64,000 bases of DNA from Mixophyes australis. Lineage: Eukaryota; Chordata; Amphibia; Anura; Limnodynastidae. Below, piece after piece: positions 55,394-64,000 of this stretch. The notes beneath the pieces are model-generated. The model searched no databases. It worked only from the letters and a program-made list of their open reading frames with translations, and was not told the origin of the DNA. Where the stretch lies: the NCBI GenBank assembly GCA_036250195.1, contig JAVHZZ010000010.1:76193423-76257422 (forward strand), read 5' to 3'. Positions within the stretch are counted from its first letter, which is position 1. Every line of letters starts with the position of its first letter. Made by a program: the position numbers and the translations under genes.

Positions 55394-55535
55394 ACATTCA
55401 CCATGATGAGACAATAGTTATGAATTTTGTTAGCTTAGTTTAAAATTAGGCCATATGATTGTTTTCTCTGACTGTCAAACTGCTGGACCTGTGGCCAGTG
55501 CAGTAACACATGTGGATGACCAAACTGGACAGATG
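55385..55535 (+). repeat. Duplicated block B (pair with 53555)
   Basis: Same order as block A: CACCATGATGAGACAATAGT, GTTAGCTTAGTTTAAAATTA, GTCAAACTGCTGGACCTGTG, GCCAGTGCAGTAACACATGT, GATGACCAAACTGG. The direct orientation and 1.8 kb spacing could mean a local duplication or two insertions of one family. Confidence 0.85.
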
Positions 55536-55913
55536 CGCTTCTTAGTTGGACAGGTCAAGGTAAGGGATTGCAAAGGTGCCTTAAGCTAACTATCAACCAA
55601 TGACCAGACACAAAGTTGATAAAATCATTTCTAAACTATATTTTACATGCAGATTAGATCAGCTTTTTATATTTGATAGTGGTTCTACTAATATGGAGTA
55701 GAATGGTTTATTGGCAATAGTTCTGAATGGTTGACTGTATAACATCTGGTCAATTTAGTTGGAAACTACACAAACCGCCAGTGTGTGGACACTTACATAG
55801 AGGTATCTCATGTGACTTAAAAAAATCAACAGATCTCAACTATTTAATTAATGGAGCTCCTGCTATTGTAAAATATATTTACCCGAGAACATAATCCTGG
55901 ATTTATACGTTGT

Positions 55914-55917
<4 letters not shown>
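55536..55917. other. Unassigned
   Basis: No supported feature. Confidence 0.45.

Positions 55918-55966
<49 letters not shown>
55918..55966. repeat. (TA)n microsatellite
   Basis: Pure TA run followed by TGTGTGTAAATATTCG. Confidence 0.95.
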
Positions 55967-55972
<6 letters not shown>

Positions 55973-56339
55973 AAATATTCGTTTCGCAAATATGAGGAGA
56001 CAGCTGGAGTGCCATTAATGAAGTCATTGGACTCTTGACCCAAGACTCGGAAACCAGAGCTTATGGTTTCCTATAGTTCTGCATGGTCACACCCCTGTAG
56101 GCTGTATACGCAGCAATGCAGAAGCTCCATAAAAAACTGTTAAGTGTGCAATTCCTGGGTCTCCACTAATGGGAAAGAGCAGCTCAGTTAAACTTTAGGT
56201 TAACCAGGTATTAACCAGGTAAATTTCTGTGGCACGTGCCCTCACAAGCTACTTGCCATGGGACCCCATTTATACCATAATGACTCTGGAAGACAGGTAC
56301 ACTTTATGGGACCACTAAGGCTAAAAAAATACAATTTTT

Positions 56340-56342
<3 letters not shown>
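55967..56342. other. Unassigned
   Basis: No supported gene. The phrase AACCAGGTATTAACCAGGTA near 56202 is a short local duplication. Confidence 0.45.
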
Positions 56343-56378
<36 letters not shown>

Positions 56379-56776
56379 AGTTAACCCATGCATGATACTC
56401 ATGCATTCTAGTCAAATCAAGCTACTTAAGGGGTTAAAAAGGTTCTTGTCATGCATTTGGGCCTAGGCCAGGCCTCCTCAGGGGAAGAGTGTTACTTCCT
56501 GACGCAAACGCCCTTTTTTAACGTGGTTTTGTCCACATCTCACCACCTCATCATTTTTCTCCATCACCTCATCCTTCATCTTCATCGCCACATCCTTCAT
56601 CAAGCTACTTAAGGCGTTAAAAACTCCCCACTGTCACCCCCGGCAACCACCAACCACTCCCAACTGTCACTTCTCCTTCAAGAAATATATAGGTCAGTGT
56701 ATAACTCTGCCCAGCAGGTGGCGCTGCAGCTTGGTTGTTTTTTTTTCACACACGCCACTAGGCATTTATATAGTAG
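56343..56776 (-). mobile_element. Helitron-like non-autonomous element with terminal (TA)n
   Basis: Minus-strand reading starts TCTACTATATAAATGCCTAG then TGGCGTGTGTG and ends with a perfect hairpin ATGCATGA-GTA-TCATGCAT, GGGTTAACTTG and a TA run. A TC start, a hairpin close to the 3' end and no terminal inverted repeat fit Helitron/Helentron elements, although the CTRR end is not seen. It contains an internal direct repeat of CAAGCTACTTAAGG (56418 and 56600). The outer part matches 1-235 in the opposite orientation. Confidence 0.5.
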
Positions 56777-57035
56777 ATATATATAAACACACACACTGTA
56801 TATGGAATTTTCATACTGACAGAACTTGAGAGGTTTCACATAGTATGTAGATTTGCTATGTAGCTGAGTGCCAGCTATCATCACCTGTTGTCAGCCACAT
56901 TTAGTATAAGAGGCTAGGAGTTGCTGGCTGCAATGTGATTATTGTTCGGAAAGTCTGTTTTGTGGAAAAATCACAGGAGCAAAACCACAATCTATTATTA
57001 TTATTAATATTATTATTATTATTATTAATGCATTT

Positions 57036-57770
57036 ATTTATAAGGCGTCACAGATTCCGCAGCGCCGGATACAGAAGGAAGTAACAAATATATGAGGTAA
57101 TACACATAAGTAGCACAGTTAAGTGTGAGTAATTCTATACGTTACGGGACGTATGAGGGAGTCAGACAATAGACAGATGTGGGACAAAAGGTAAAGAGGA
57201 CCCTGCCCGCGAGAGCTTACATTCTAGAGGGAGGGGTGGTGATAGATAGTAGGACCAACTGGGAGAGAATGGAAATGGCAGAAGAGGACGTGAAGGATAG
57301 AATGGTTAGGAGGTAGGATACGCAAGCTTGAAAAGTTGAGTTATGAGTGAGCGTTTGAAGGACTGAAGGTTGGGAGAGAGTCAAATGAGAGGGGGTAGAG
57401 TGTTCCAAATATATGCGGCAGCACGGCAGAAGTCTTGTTGGCGAGCATGGGAGGAGCTAATGAGAGGTGAATTGAGACGGAGGTCAATGACATAGCGGAG
57501 TGGCTTGGTAGGTATGTACCTGGAGACAGTCAGAGATTTAAAGGGGAGAAGCGTTGGTAAGAGCTTTGTAAGTGAGGGTAAGGAGCTTGAACGGAATTCT
57601 AAAACTGATAGGGAGTCAATGAAGGGATTTATTAGACGTAAGGGATTTATTTAGAGGAACAGCGGCAGAGGTGTGGTGGGAGAGGAAGATGAGCCTAGCC
57701 GCAACATTCTGTATGGTTTGAAGGTCAGAAATGTGAGAATCAGGAAGGCCAATGAGAACCTATCTGAAAT
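57036..57770 (-). mobile_element. L2-clade LINE fragment, 3' end
   Basis: Minus-strand translation in shifting frames gives the L2 pol C-terminus: LPDSHISDLQTIQNVAARLI near 57690-57750, LPISFRIPFKLLTLTYKAL near 57560-57620, CRIYLEHSTPSH near 57390-57430 and a 3' UTR with CTCTAGAATGTAAGCTCTCG. The tail GGCGCTGCGGAATCTGTGAC / GCCTTATAAATAAATGC ends in TTA/ATT repeats. It differs from the 6.1 kb LINE enough to be another subfamily. Decayed and inactive. Confidence 0.8.
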
Positions 57771-58585
57771 ATGCCTGTCTACCCTCTAATAAGCTCCCGA
57801 AGGGCTTACATCTATATCTGTCACTGTTATTACTATCTGTTTTATATAAACCAACTTTATATTTTACTGGACCGTTAAGAACCCCAGATTGTAGACTCCA
57901 GTAGAACGGTGCACAAAGTGGCAAAAGTTCTCTGAAAAAAACAAAGCGACTGTAGTTTTGCTTGACTAAACAATAGCATGTAAAACATATCTCTTGAAAA
58001 GAGATCTGTAAAATATAATGTAATACTAGTCATGTTATTAAACATTAATTTTCTCTATTAGGCTTTACTAGACCATGTTACTTCACAAACAGAATCAACA
58101 TAGAAATTAATGTTGCAATATGTTTTTTCACAAGTGATGTTTGTTTTTAGGACCGTTTACTTATTACTGTACTAACATTATGACCTAATCCAGCCAACTG
58201 TTCGTAAATAAGGTTCTGAGTCCTTGGACAGGCACATGACTAAACCTGACTCTATTGTATGAGGAATAAAAGATGACCCTACTTTTTTCACAAAACACTA
58301 CTCACAGGCCTGGATTCTGCACAAAAATCAGTTCAGGTGCAGAATGGAATAATACTAATAAGCTATAAAAAGCTAATCCATAGATACAGTTAAAAATATA
58401 AATAATCCAATTTATTAAGTAAAAAATATACATTTTCTATATTTTCCCTGTGTCAATAGGCTCAGGCTGCTGTGTAAAGAGACTGCCAAATTGAAATAAC
58501 AAAAAACGGAAATAGCAAAAATAAATACAGCGCTCTAAAAGCTGTATTCACAAAATCAAAAAGGAAAAACCAAATGTCAGAATCA
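57771..58585. other. Unassigned 0.8 kb
   Basis: AT-rich; no gene. The part from 58380 on may belong to the inverted-arm element that follows, whose right-hand counterpart lies outside the window. Confidence 0.45.
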
Positions 58586-58998
58586 AAGAGCTGCAAACCT
58601 TCAGTGATAATATAAAAACAGTTCAGTACTTTCTACAAATAAAGAGCTAAAGACATATACAAAGTATCTCTAAAAAATTATATAGTATTAAAGTGCACTT
58701 CCTGTAACAAAAAAACTATTACAATTGCCAGGAAACTAGAATAATATCCTATAATAAATCAATACATTTAGTGCAGATAAGGGTAATCTCCTATATGGAG
58801 TATAGATCTTCTTTCATAATGTAGACGGATAAAACGTATCATAAACTCAATATCTCAGAGTACAGATTTTATCTGAATCAATCAACAGTTGCTCGTTAGA
58901 GAAATAATTCCATTGAAAGAGAATACTGCAGTCATGTTCATAAACTGTAATACAATTTTTCTTAAACAGGTTTACTGCTATTTGTCCAATTCCATCCA
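58586..58998. repeat. Long inverted repeat, left arm
   Basis: The complement of 63543-64000 with indels: AAGAGCTGCAAACCTTC here against GTTTGCAGCTCTT at the window end; ACAAAGTATCTCTAAAAAAT against TTTTTTTAGAGATACTTTGT; GATTGATTCAGATAAAATC-type text near 58865; GTTTACTGCTATTTGTCC against GGACAAATAGCAGTAAACC. The identity seems around 80-85 percent by eye. Spacing between arms is about 4.5 kb. Confidence 0.88.
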
Positions 58999-59030
58999 CA
59001 ATCCTTAGCCAGTAATTGGGAAAACATATA

Positions 59031-59342
59031 GGGCCTGAGTCATTAAGGAAAGTAAGGCAAAAAAATGTTTTCTATTGGACAAAACCATGTTACAATGCAA
59101 GGGGTGCAAATTAGTTTATTATTTTGCACAGAAGTTAAATACTGACTGTTTTTTCATGTAGCACACAAATATTGATAGCTTTATTTTTACACTGAAATTT
59201 AAAGTTGAGCTAGGACATGCCCTTCCCCAAATACAACTCTTTACCCACTTTTATATTTACATCCCCCTCCAATGCAACATGGTTTTCCCAGGGGCAAAGT
59301 TACCCCTTCATTATGCTTTGCTCTCCTTAATGACTCAGGCCC
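59031..59342. mobile_element. GGGCCT-family MITE, copy 3
   Basis: Ends GGGCCTGAGTCATTAAGG and its perfect complement, flanked by ATA (59028-59030 and 59343-59345). The cleanest of the three copies: 312 bp with no coding sequence. Confidence 0.92.
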
Positions 59343-59759
59343 ATAGTCTCAATGGAAAGCAAACAATGTGGTTCTATTTGTAACGTGTAAGGCTAGGTGT
59401 CACACTGATTAACCCCCTTGTTACAGCTATCCACATGTCATAACGAATTTCGTTAGCTTCTGTGACTCTGAAACAAAATATTCCGTCTCAGAACACATTT
59501 TTCCATTTACAACACTCTCTACATTTAGTCACCAGGACCAGGGCCGGACTGGCCATCTGGCACTTCTGGCAAATGCCAGAAGGGCCGATGGCTATATGGG
59601 CCGGCCCAACTCCTGTCTTCATGGTAGCTGGTTCCTCCCCGGGAACCAGCTACCTCTGTTGCGCTCCCTCCCCGTTGCACTTACAAGCAATCAGTTTCCA
59701 GATAATTTTTTTTTATGAGGGGTCGCGGGCGTGCTGCGAGTTGCGCTCGGGGATCACCA

Positions 59760-61100
59760 GTGTGAGAGAGCCAGGGGGTAGGGGCTGCTGGGGGAGTGGG
59801 TGAGAGAGAAAGGGGGTGCTGGGAGAGGGGGTGAAAGCCAAAGGGGAAGGGGGTGCTGGGAGAGGGGGTGAGAGATCCAAAGGGGAAGGGGGTGCTGGGA
59901 GAGGGGATGAGATCCAAAGGGGAAGGGGGTGCTGGGAGAGGGGATGAGAGATCCAAAGGGGAAGGGGGTGCTGGGAGAGGGGATGAGAGATCCGAAAGGG
60001 GTGCTGGGAGAGGGGGTGAAAGCCAAAGGGGAAGGGGGTGCTGGGAGAGGGGGTGAGAGAGCAAGGGGGTGCTGGGAGAGGGGGTGAAAGCCAAAGGGGA
60101 AGGGGGTGCTGGGAGGGGGGTGAGAGAGCAAGGGGGTGCTGGGAGAAGGGGTGAAAGCCAAAGGGGAAGGGGGTGCTGGGAGAGAGGGTGAGAGAACCAG
60201 GGGGTGCTGGGAGAGGGGATGAGAGATCCAAAGGGGAAGGGGTGCTGGGAGAGGGGATGAGAGATCCAAAAGGGGAAGGGGGTGCTGGGAGAGGGGATGA
60301 GAGATCCAAAGGGGAAGGGGTTGCTGGGAGAGGGAATGAGAGATCCAAAGGGGAAGGGGGTGCTGAGAGGGGGGATGGGAGATCCAAAGGGGAAGGGGGT
60401 GCTGGGAGAGGGGATGAGAGATCCGAAGGGGGTGCTGGGAGAGGGGATGAGAGAGCCAAAGGGGGTGCTGGGAGAGGGGATGAGAGAGCCAAAGGGGAAG
60501 GGGGTGCTGGCAGAGGGGATGAGAGAGCCAAAGGGGAAGGGGGTGCTGGGAGAGGGGATGAGAGAGCCGAAGGGGGTGCTGGGAAAGGGGATGAGAGAGC
60601 CAAAGGGGAAGAGGGTGCTGTGAGAGGGGTGAGAGAGCTAGGGGGTAGGGGGTGCTGGGAGAGGGGGTGAGAGAGCCAGGGGGTAGGGGGTGCTGGGAGA
60701 GGGGGTGAGAGAGCCAGGGAGTGCTGGGAGAGGGGTGAGAGAGCCAGGGGGTAGGGGGCACTGGAAGAAGGGGTGAGAGAGCCAGGGAGGTAGGGGGTGC
60801 AGGAAGAGGGGTGAGAGAGCCAGGGAGGTAGGGGGTGCAGGAAGAGGGGTGAGAGAGCCAGGGGGTAGAGGGTGCAGGAAGACGTGTGAGAGAGCCAGGG
60901 GGTAGAAGGTGTAGGAAGACGTGTGAGTGCCAGGGGGTAGACAGTGCAGGAAGACGTGTGAGAGTGTCAGGGGAGAAGGTGTTGCAGGAAGGCGTGTGAG
61001 AGTGCCAGGGGAGATGGTGGTGCAGGAAGACGTGTGGGAGAGCCAGGGGAGAAGGTGGTGCAGGGGGTTAAGTGAGAGGGACAAAGGAGAAGATGGTGCA
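59760..61100. repeat. G/A-rich minisatellite, about 36-39 bp unit
   Basis: Some 35 units of GGGTGCTGGGAGAGGGGATG followed by AGAGAGCCAAAGGGGAAGG. Short units without CAAAGGGGAAGG alternate with full ones. Towards 60760-61100 units drift to GTGCAGGAAGACGTGTGAGA. Very strong purine/pyrimidine strand bias. The long proline-rich minus-strand frames (137-335 codons) come from this array. Confidence 0.94.
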
Positions 61101-61366
61101 GCGGCATAGGTAAAAGAAAGTGTAAAGGGAGAGACATCTTAAGAATGGGAATGTCAGGGATACAGCCATCATAAAACACAAGTAGTAATGAATAATAGGA
61201 ATGCACAGAGGGGACAATTAACTTATATTTTCCATACCCCCACTTCTAAATTTCCGCTTCGACCACTGCCCTCTGTTCCTGCTCCCGACTGCCTGTGAGC
61301 TGACAGCTGCTGATCCCTCCTCGCCCAGCGCACCCAGTAGGAGAACAGAACACAGGATGCCATAAT

Positions 61367-61375
61367 CAGGTAAGT
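61367..61375 (+). promoter_or_regulatory. Splice-donor-like site CAGGTAAGT
   Basis: All nine bases fit the vertebrate donor consensus (MAG then GTRAGT). It ends the GC-rich segment of the 3.5 kb hAT element. Comparable sites occupy the same relative position at 3308-3316, 22400-22408 and 29934-29942 (minus strand). Whether any is spliced is unknown. Confidence 0.45.
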
Positions 61376-62159
61376 TCAAATATTTTCTCGTGTGCAATGT
61401 GTTTTTAACCATCCTTTCTTGAACTGGGGGCACTACTGTGTATCCAATGACGTTTAAAACGCTATGTATTGCTCATTATTGCGCTGTAATGTTTCTTGCA
61501 TATTTATCTGTACAAAGATTTTTAATTAAGAGGAAAAAACATTGCTTGTCATAAATTTTATCTGATTGTGTCAATATATCTATTTATGTTTGCATTGTAA
61601 ATGGTGTATTAAGCTGCTCCTGGGACTTACACACTCAGTATCTGATATGCTGTACAATTTTTATTTGTGAATGAGTTTTTGTCTGGGCACTACTAATGAT
61701 TTGTGGGCACTATTATGGCATAATATGACCTTAGGGCACTACGATGTGGCATAATATGAACTGGGCGCACTATGGTGTGGCATAATATGAACTTTTGCCA
61801 TATTATCTTTTCTGACATTTTGCTGTAGATGGAAATACTTTTAATGTGGCCATGTGGGTTCAAATGATCATTCAATAGTTATGTTTTTTTTTTTAGATAT
61901 ATGTTAGAGTTTTATTTCATGTGGAATGATTCATGAAAATTCTGCCATTACTATTTATTTTAGGGAAAAGGGTACCCGTTACCTATATGTGTGTATGTAT
62001 TTTGTTGTTGCTATCTTGTGGGAGATTTGAAAAAAGCAAAACATTGGTTTCCTACAGTGGCGCCTGTATAATTGGTGGTATTGCTGTAGTATGGGGTGGC
62101 GTGGTGGCGGCAATGTTTTATTGTGTTTGGGGCTTAGTATTGTTAATAAGTAGGAGAGA

Positions 62160-62760
62160 GTATTGCTGTAATGTGGGGTTGATGCTGGTTGCTGTAATGT
62201 GGGGGGTGATGCGGGATGCTGTAATGTGGGGGGTGATGCCGGATGTTGTAATGTGGGGGGTGATGCCGGATGCTGTAATGTGGGGAGTGATGCTGAACGC
62301 TGTAATGTGGGGGGTGACGCTGGTTGCGGTAATGTGGGGGGTGATGCTGGATGCTGTAATGTGGGGGGTCATGCTGGATGCTGTAATGTGGGAGGTTATT
62401 CTGGGTGCTGTAATGTGGGGGGTCATGCTGGATGCTGTAATGTGGGGGGTCATGCTGGATGCTGTAATGTGGGAGGTGATGCTGGTTGCTGTAATGTGGG
62501 GGGTGATGCTGGATGCTGTAATGTGGGAGGTGATGCTGGACGCTGTAATGTGGGAGGTGATGCTGGACGCTGTAATGTGGGGGGTCGTGCTGGATGCTGT
62601 AATGTGGGAGGTGATGCTGGGTGCTGTAATGTGGGGGGTCATGCTGGAATCTGTAATGTGGGGGGTCATGCTGGACGCTGTAATGTGGGGGTGATGCCGG
62701 TTGTTGTAATGTGGGGTGTGATGCCGGTTGCTGTAATGTGGGGTGTGATTGATGTTATAT
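62160..62760. repeat. 27-bp minisatellite
   Basis: About 22 units of GCTGTAATGTGGGGGGTGAT plus GCTGGAT. Because the unit is 9 codons, three phases stay open (253 and 187 codons on plus, 183 on minus), giving repeated MWGVMLDAV-type peptides. The composition and strict periodicity argue against a protein. Confidence 0.95.
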
Positions 62761-63110
62761 GAGTGTGTGTGCGGGGTTATTTATTGCTGTAATTTGGGCA
62801 CTAATAATGTATTGTCATGGTATTTATTGATGTAATCGGGGTGCTAACAATGTAATGTTGAGGGTCATTAGGAGAAATAACTACCCCCCTCACACACACT
62901 ACTCATACTACATCATATTGTACAGCAACGCGCACTGCACCAGCATCAGTGCGCAACAATATAGTGCATGGAGCTCACAACACGTGGGCCTGTGTGCTAT
63001 AAATGCCAGGGCTGATTTTTAGTCCCAGTCCGGCCCTGACCAGGACATGTTCATTGTCGGCATCTGCTGAAAAGACAATGACTCTATAAACTCTATGGAG
63101 ATCGTGATCA

Positions 63111-63318
63111 TAAGTGCATACACACTACATGATCGGAAGGTGATTGGAATGAGATTTATTAAACAGACCGACCAACCAAATGAAACAACAATCAGCACTT
63201 TGGAACGACTGTCGTTCATCGTGTAAGTATACACACTAATGCGATATGTGTTTAACGGTCATTTATCAGGTGATTGGCCCGATATTTGGCTGACAAACCT
63301 CCAGTGTGTAGCTAACCT
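63111..63318. mobile_element. GGCTAAGTACACACTG-family MITE, decayed copy
   Basis: Left CATAAGTGCATACACACTAC then ATGATCGG; right CCAGTGTGTAGCTAACC. Both resemble the 27841 element's ends (TACACACTG near each end). Internal text with CGACCAACCAAATG and TGATTGGCCCGATATTTGGC fits the same style. No clear 3-bp duplication. Confidence 0.6.
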
Positions 63319-63542
63319 ACTAAACCTCTTTATTAAGCAGAAGTACTGCTTGTTCAATCCTTACCCACATCTTGGGAGAATGGTATAAATCCAAGCAGAC
63401 CTGCAATGTTTTTAATTATGAAACTCACCCAGATATCAGATCCGTCTTTCACTGCAAACACCGGAGCGCTCCGATACACGATAAAGTACACACTAGAGAT
63501 CCTCAATCACGTAACTTGTCGGGAACTCGTCCAAATGACACC

Positions 63543-64000
63543 GATGGAATCGGACAAATAGCAGTAAACCTGTTTAAGAAAAATTGTATTACACTTTATG
63601 AACAGGACCTCCGTATTTTCATTTATTTCATTTCATTGAAATTATTTCTCTGACTAACGAGCAACTGTTGATTGAATCTGATCAAATCTGATGGGATATT
63701 GAGTTTACGATATGTTTTATCTGTCTACATTATGGAAGAAAATCTATACTTCATGTAGGAGATTACTCTTATCTGCGCTAAATGTATTGATTTATTTTAG
63801 ACTATTATTCTACTCTCCTGGCAATTGTAATAGTTTTATTGTTATAGGGAGTGCACTTCAAGACTATATATTTTTTTAGAGATACTTTGTATATGTTTCT
63901 AGATCTTTTTTGTAGAAAGCACTGAACTGTTTTTATGTATGGTAGAATGAATTTCAATTAAAGAATTGACTTATATAAAAATCGAATGTTTGCAGCTCTT
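63543..64000. repeat. Long inverted repeat, right arm (runs past window)
   Basis: Complement of 58586-58998. It begins GATGGAATCGGACAAATAGC and reaches GTTTGCAGCTCTT at the window edge. The left arm's neighbouring sequence (58380-58585) suggests that the arm continues beyond the window. Confidence 0.88.

Larger units (their letters stand above)
59539..63038 (+). mobile_element. 3.5 kb non-autonomous hAT transposon with two minisatellites
   Basis: Perfect inverted ends CAGGGCCGGACTGG, flanked by a perfect 8-bp duplication ACCAGGAC (59531-59538 and 63039-63046). The interior shows no transposase. It has a GC-rich left segment, a G/A-rich minisatellite (59760-61100), a GC-rich unique segment (61225-61370) that ends in a consensus splice donor CAGGTAAGT (61367-61375, plus strand), AT-rich sequence with three ATGTGGCATAATATGA-type units (61715-61805) and a second, 27-bp minisatellite (62160-62760). 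End sequence and general plan relate it to the 1.7 and 28.9 kb elements (..CGGACTGG). Confidence 0.93.

Noticed and set aside
59681..60761. Minus-strand proline-rich frames of up to 335 codons
   Set aside because: Translation of the G/A-rich minisatellite, open in several phases on both strands at once.
61933..62762. 253-codon plus-strand frame with a hydrophobic N-terminus and MWGVMLDAV repeats
   Set aside because: The N-terminal 75 residues could suggest a signal or membrane segment, but the rest is the 27-bp array, open in other phases and on the opposite strand, inside a hAT element.

Overview
The window is vertebrate genomic DNA made of stacked transposable elements and simple repeats. 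I found no convincing host gene, exon, tRNA or rRNA. The most likely source is a frog (anuran). This rests on knowledge of repeat families, not a search: tRNA-derived SINEs and L2-clade LINEs that share one 3' tail, palindromic Harbinger-type MITEs carrying CCAATCAGATTCTAGCT, the CATACTTGCCAAC MITE family, a fish/frog type Tc1 element with a TTATTAGGTACACCT end, and many non-autonomous hAT elements. The long open frames at 21.8, 29.2, 59.7-60.8 and 62 kb are artefacts of minisatellite arrays and do not look like genes.

Layout. 0-6 kb: Helitron-like end, a GGGCCT MITE, then a 1.9 kb hAT element (1704-3594, 8-bp target duplication) inserted in a short tandem repeat. 6.1-8.6 kb: a 5'-truncated L2-clade LINE on the minus strand with broken pol frames. 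9-20.6 kb: SINEs, hAT MITEs, a Ty3/gypsy chromodomain remnant (13.8-14.2 kb) and a Tc1 element (16-17.4 kb) split by a SINE. 20.9-22.8 kb: a second hAT element with a 33-bp minisatellite. 24-31 kb: more MITEs, an L1-type 3' end with an 18-bp target duplication, a Harbinger-type MITE, and a third minisatellite-bearing hAT element. 32-43 kb: an inverted-repeat element, nested hAT/Harbinger and hAT/hAT insertions, an LTR-like segment, and another hAT element. 47.8-50.3 kb: degenerate L2 then L1 ORF2 remnants on the plus strand. 51-57.8 kb: MITEs, a duplicated 130-bp block, a Helitron-like element and another L2 fragment. 58.6-64 kb: two inverted arms about 4.5 kb apart enclosing a MITE and a 3.5 kb hAT element with two separate minisatellites.

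Relationships. The autonomous-type enzymes seen (L2 reverse transcriptase, Tc1 transposase, L1 ORF2, gypsy pol) are all broken, so nothing here looks able to move by itself. The SINEs share their 3' tail with the L2 LINE, the usual sign of parasitised LINE machinery. The hAT and Harbinger-type elements have no transposase and must have used enzymes encoded elsewhere. The most distinctive pattern is a set of hAT or hAT-like elements that combine CAG-type ends, a C- or G-rich terminal segment, a consensus-like splice donor (GGTAAGT) and in most cases a private tandem-repeat array. Two copies share the same 5' module but carry unrelated minisatellites.
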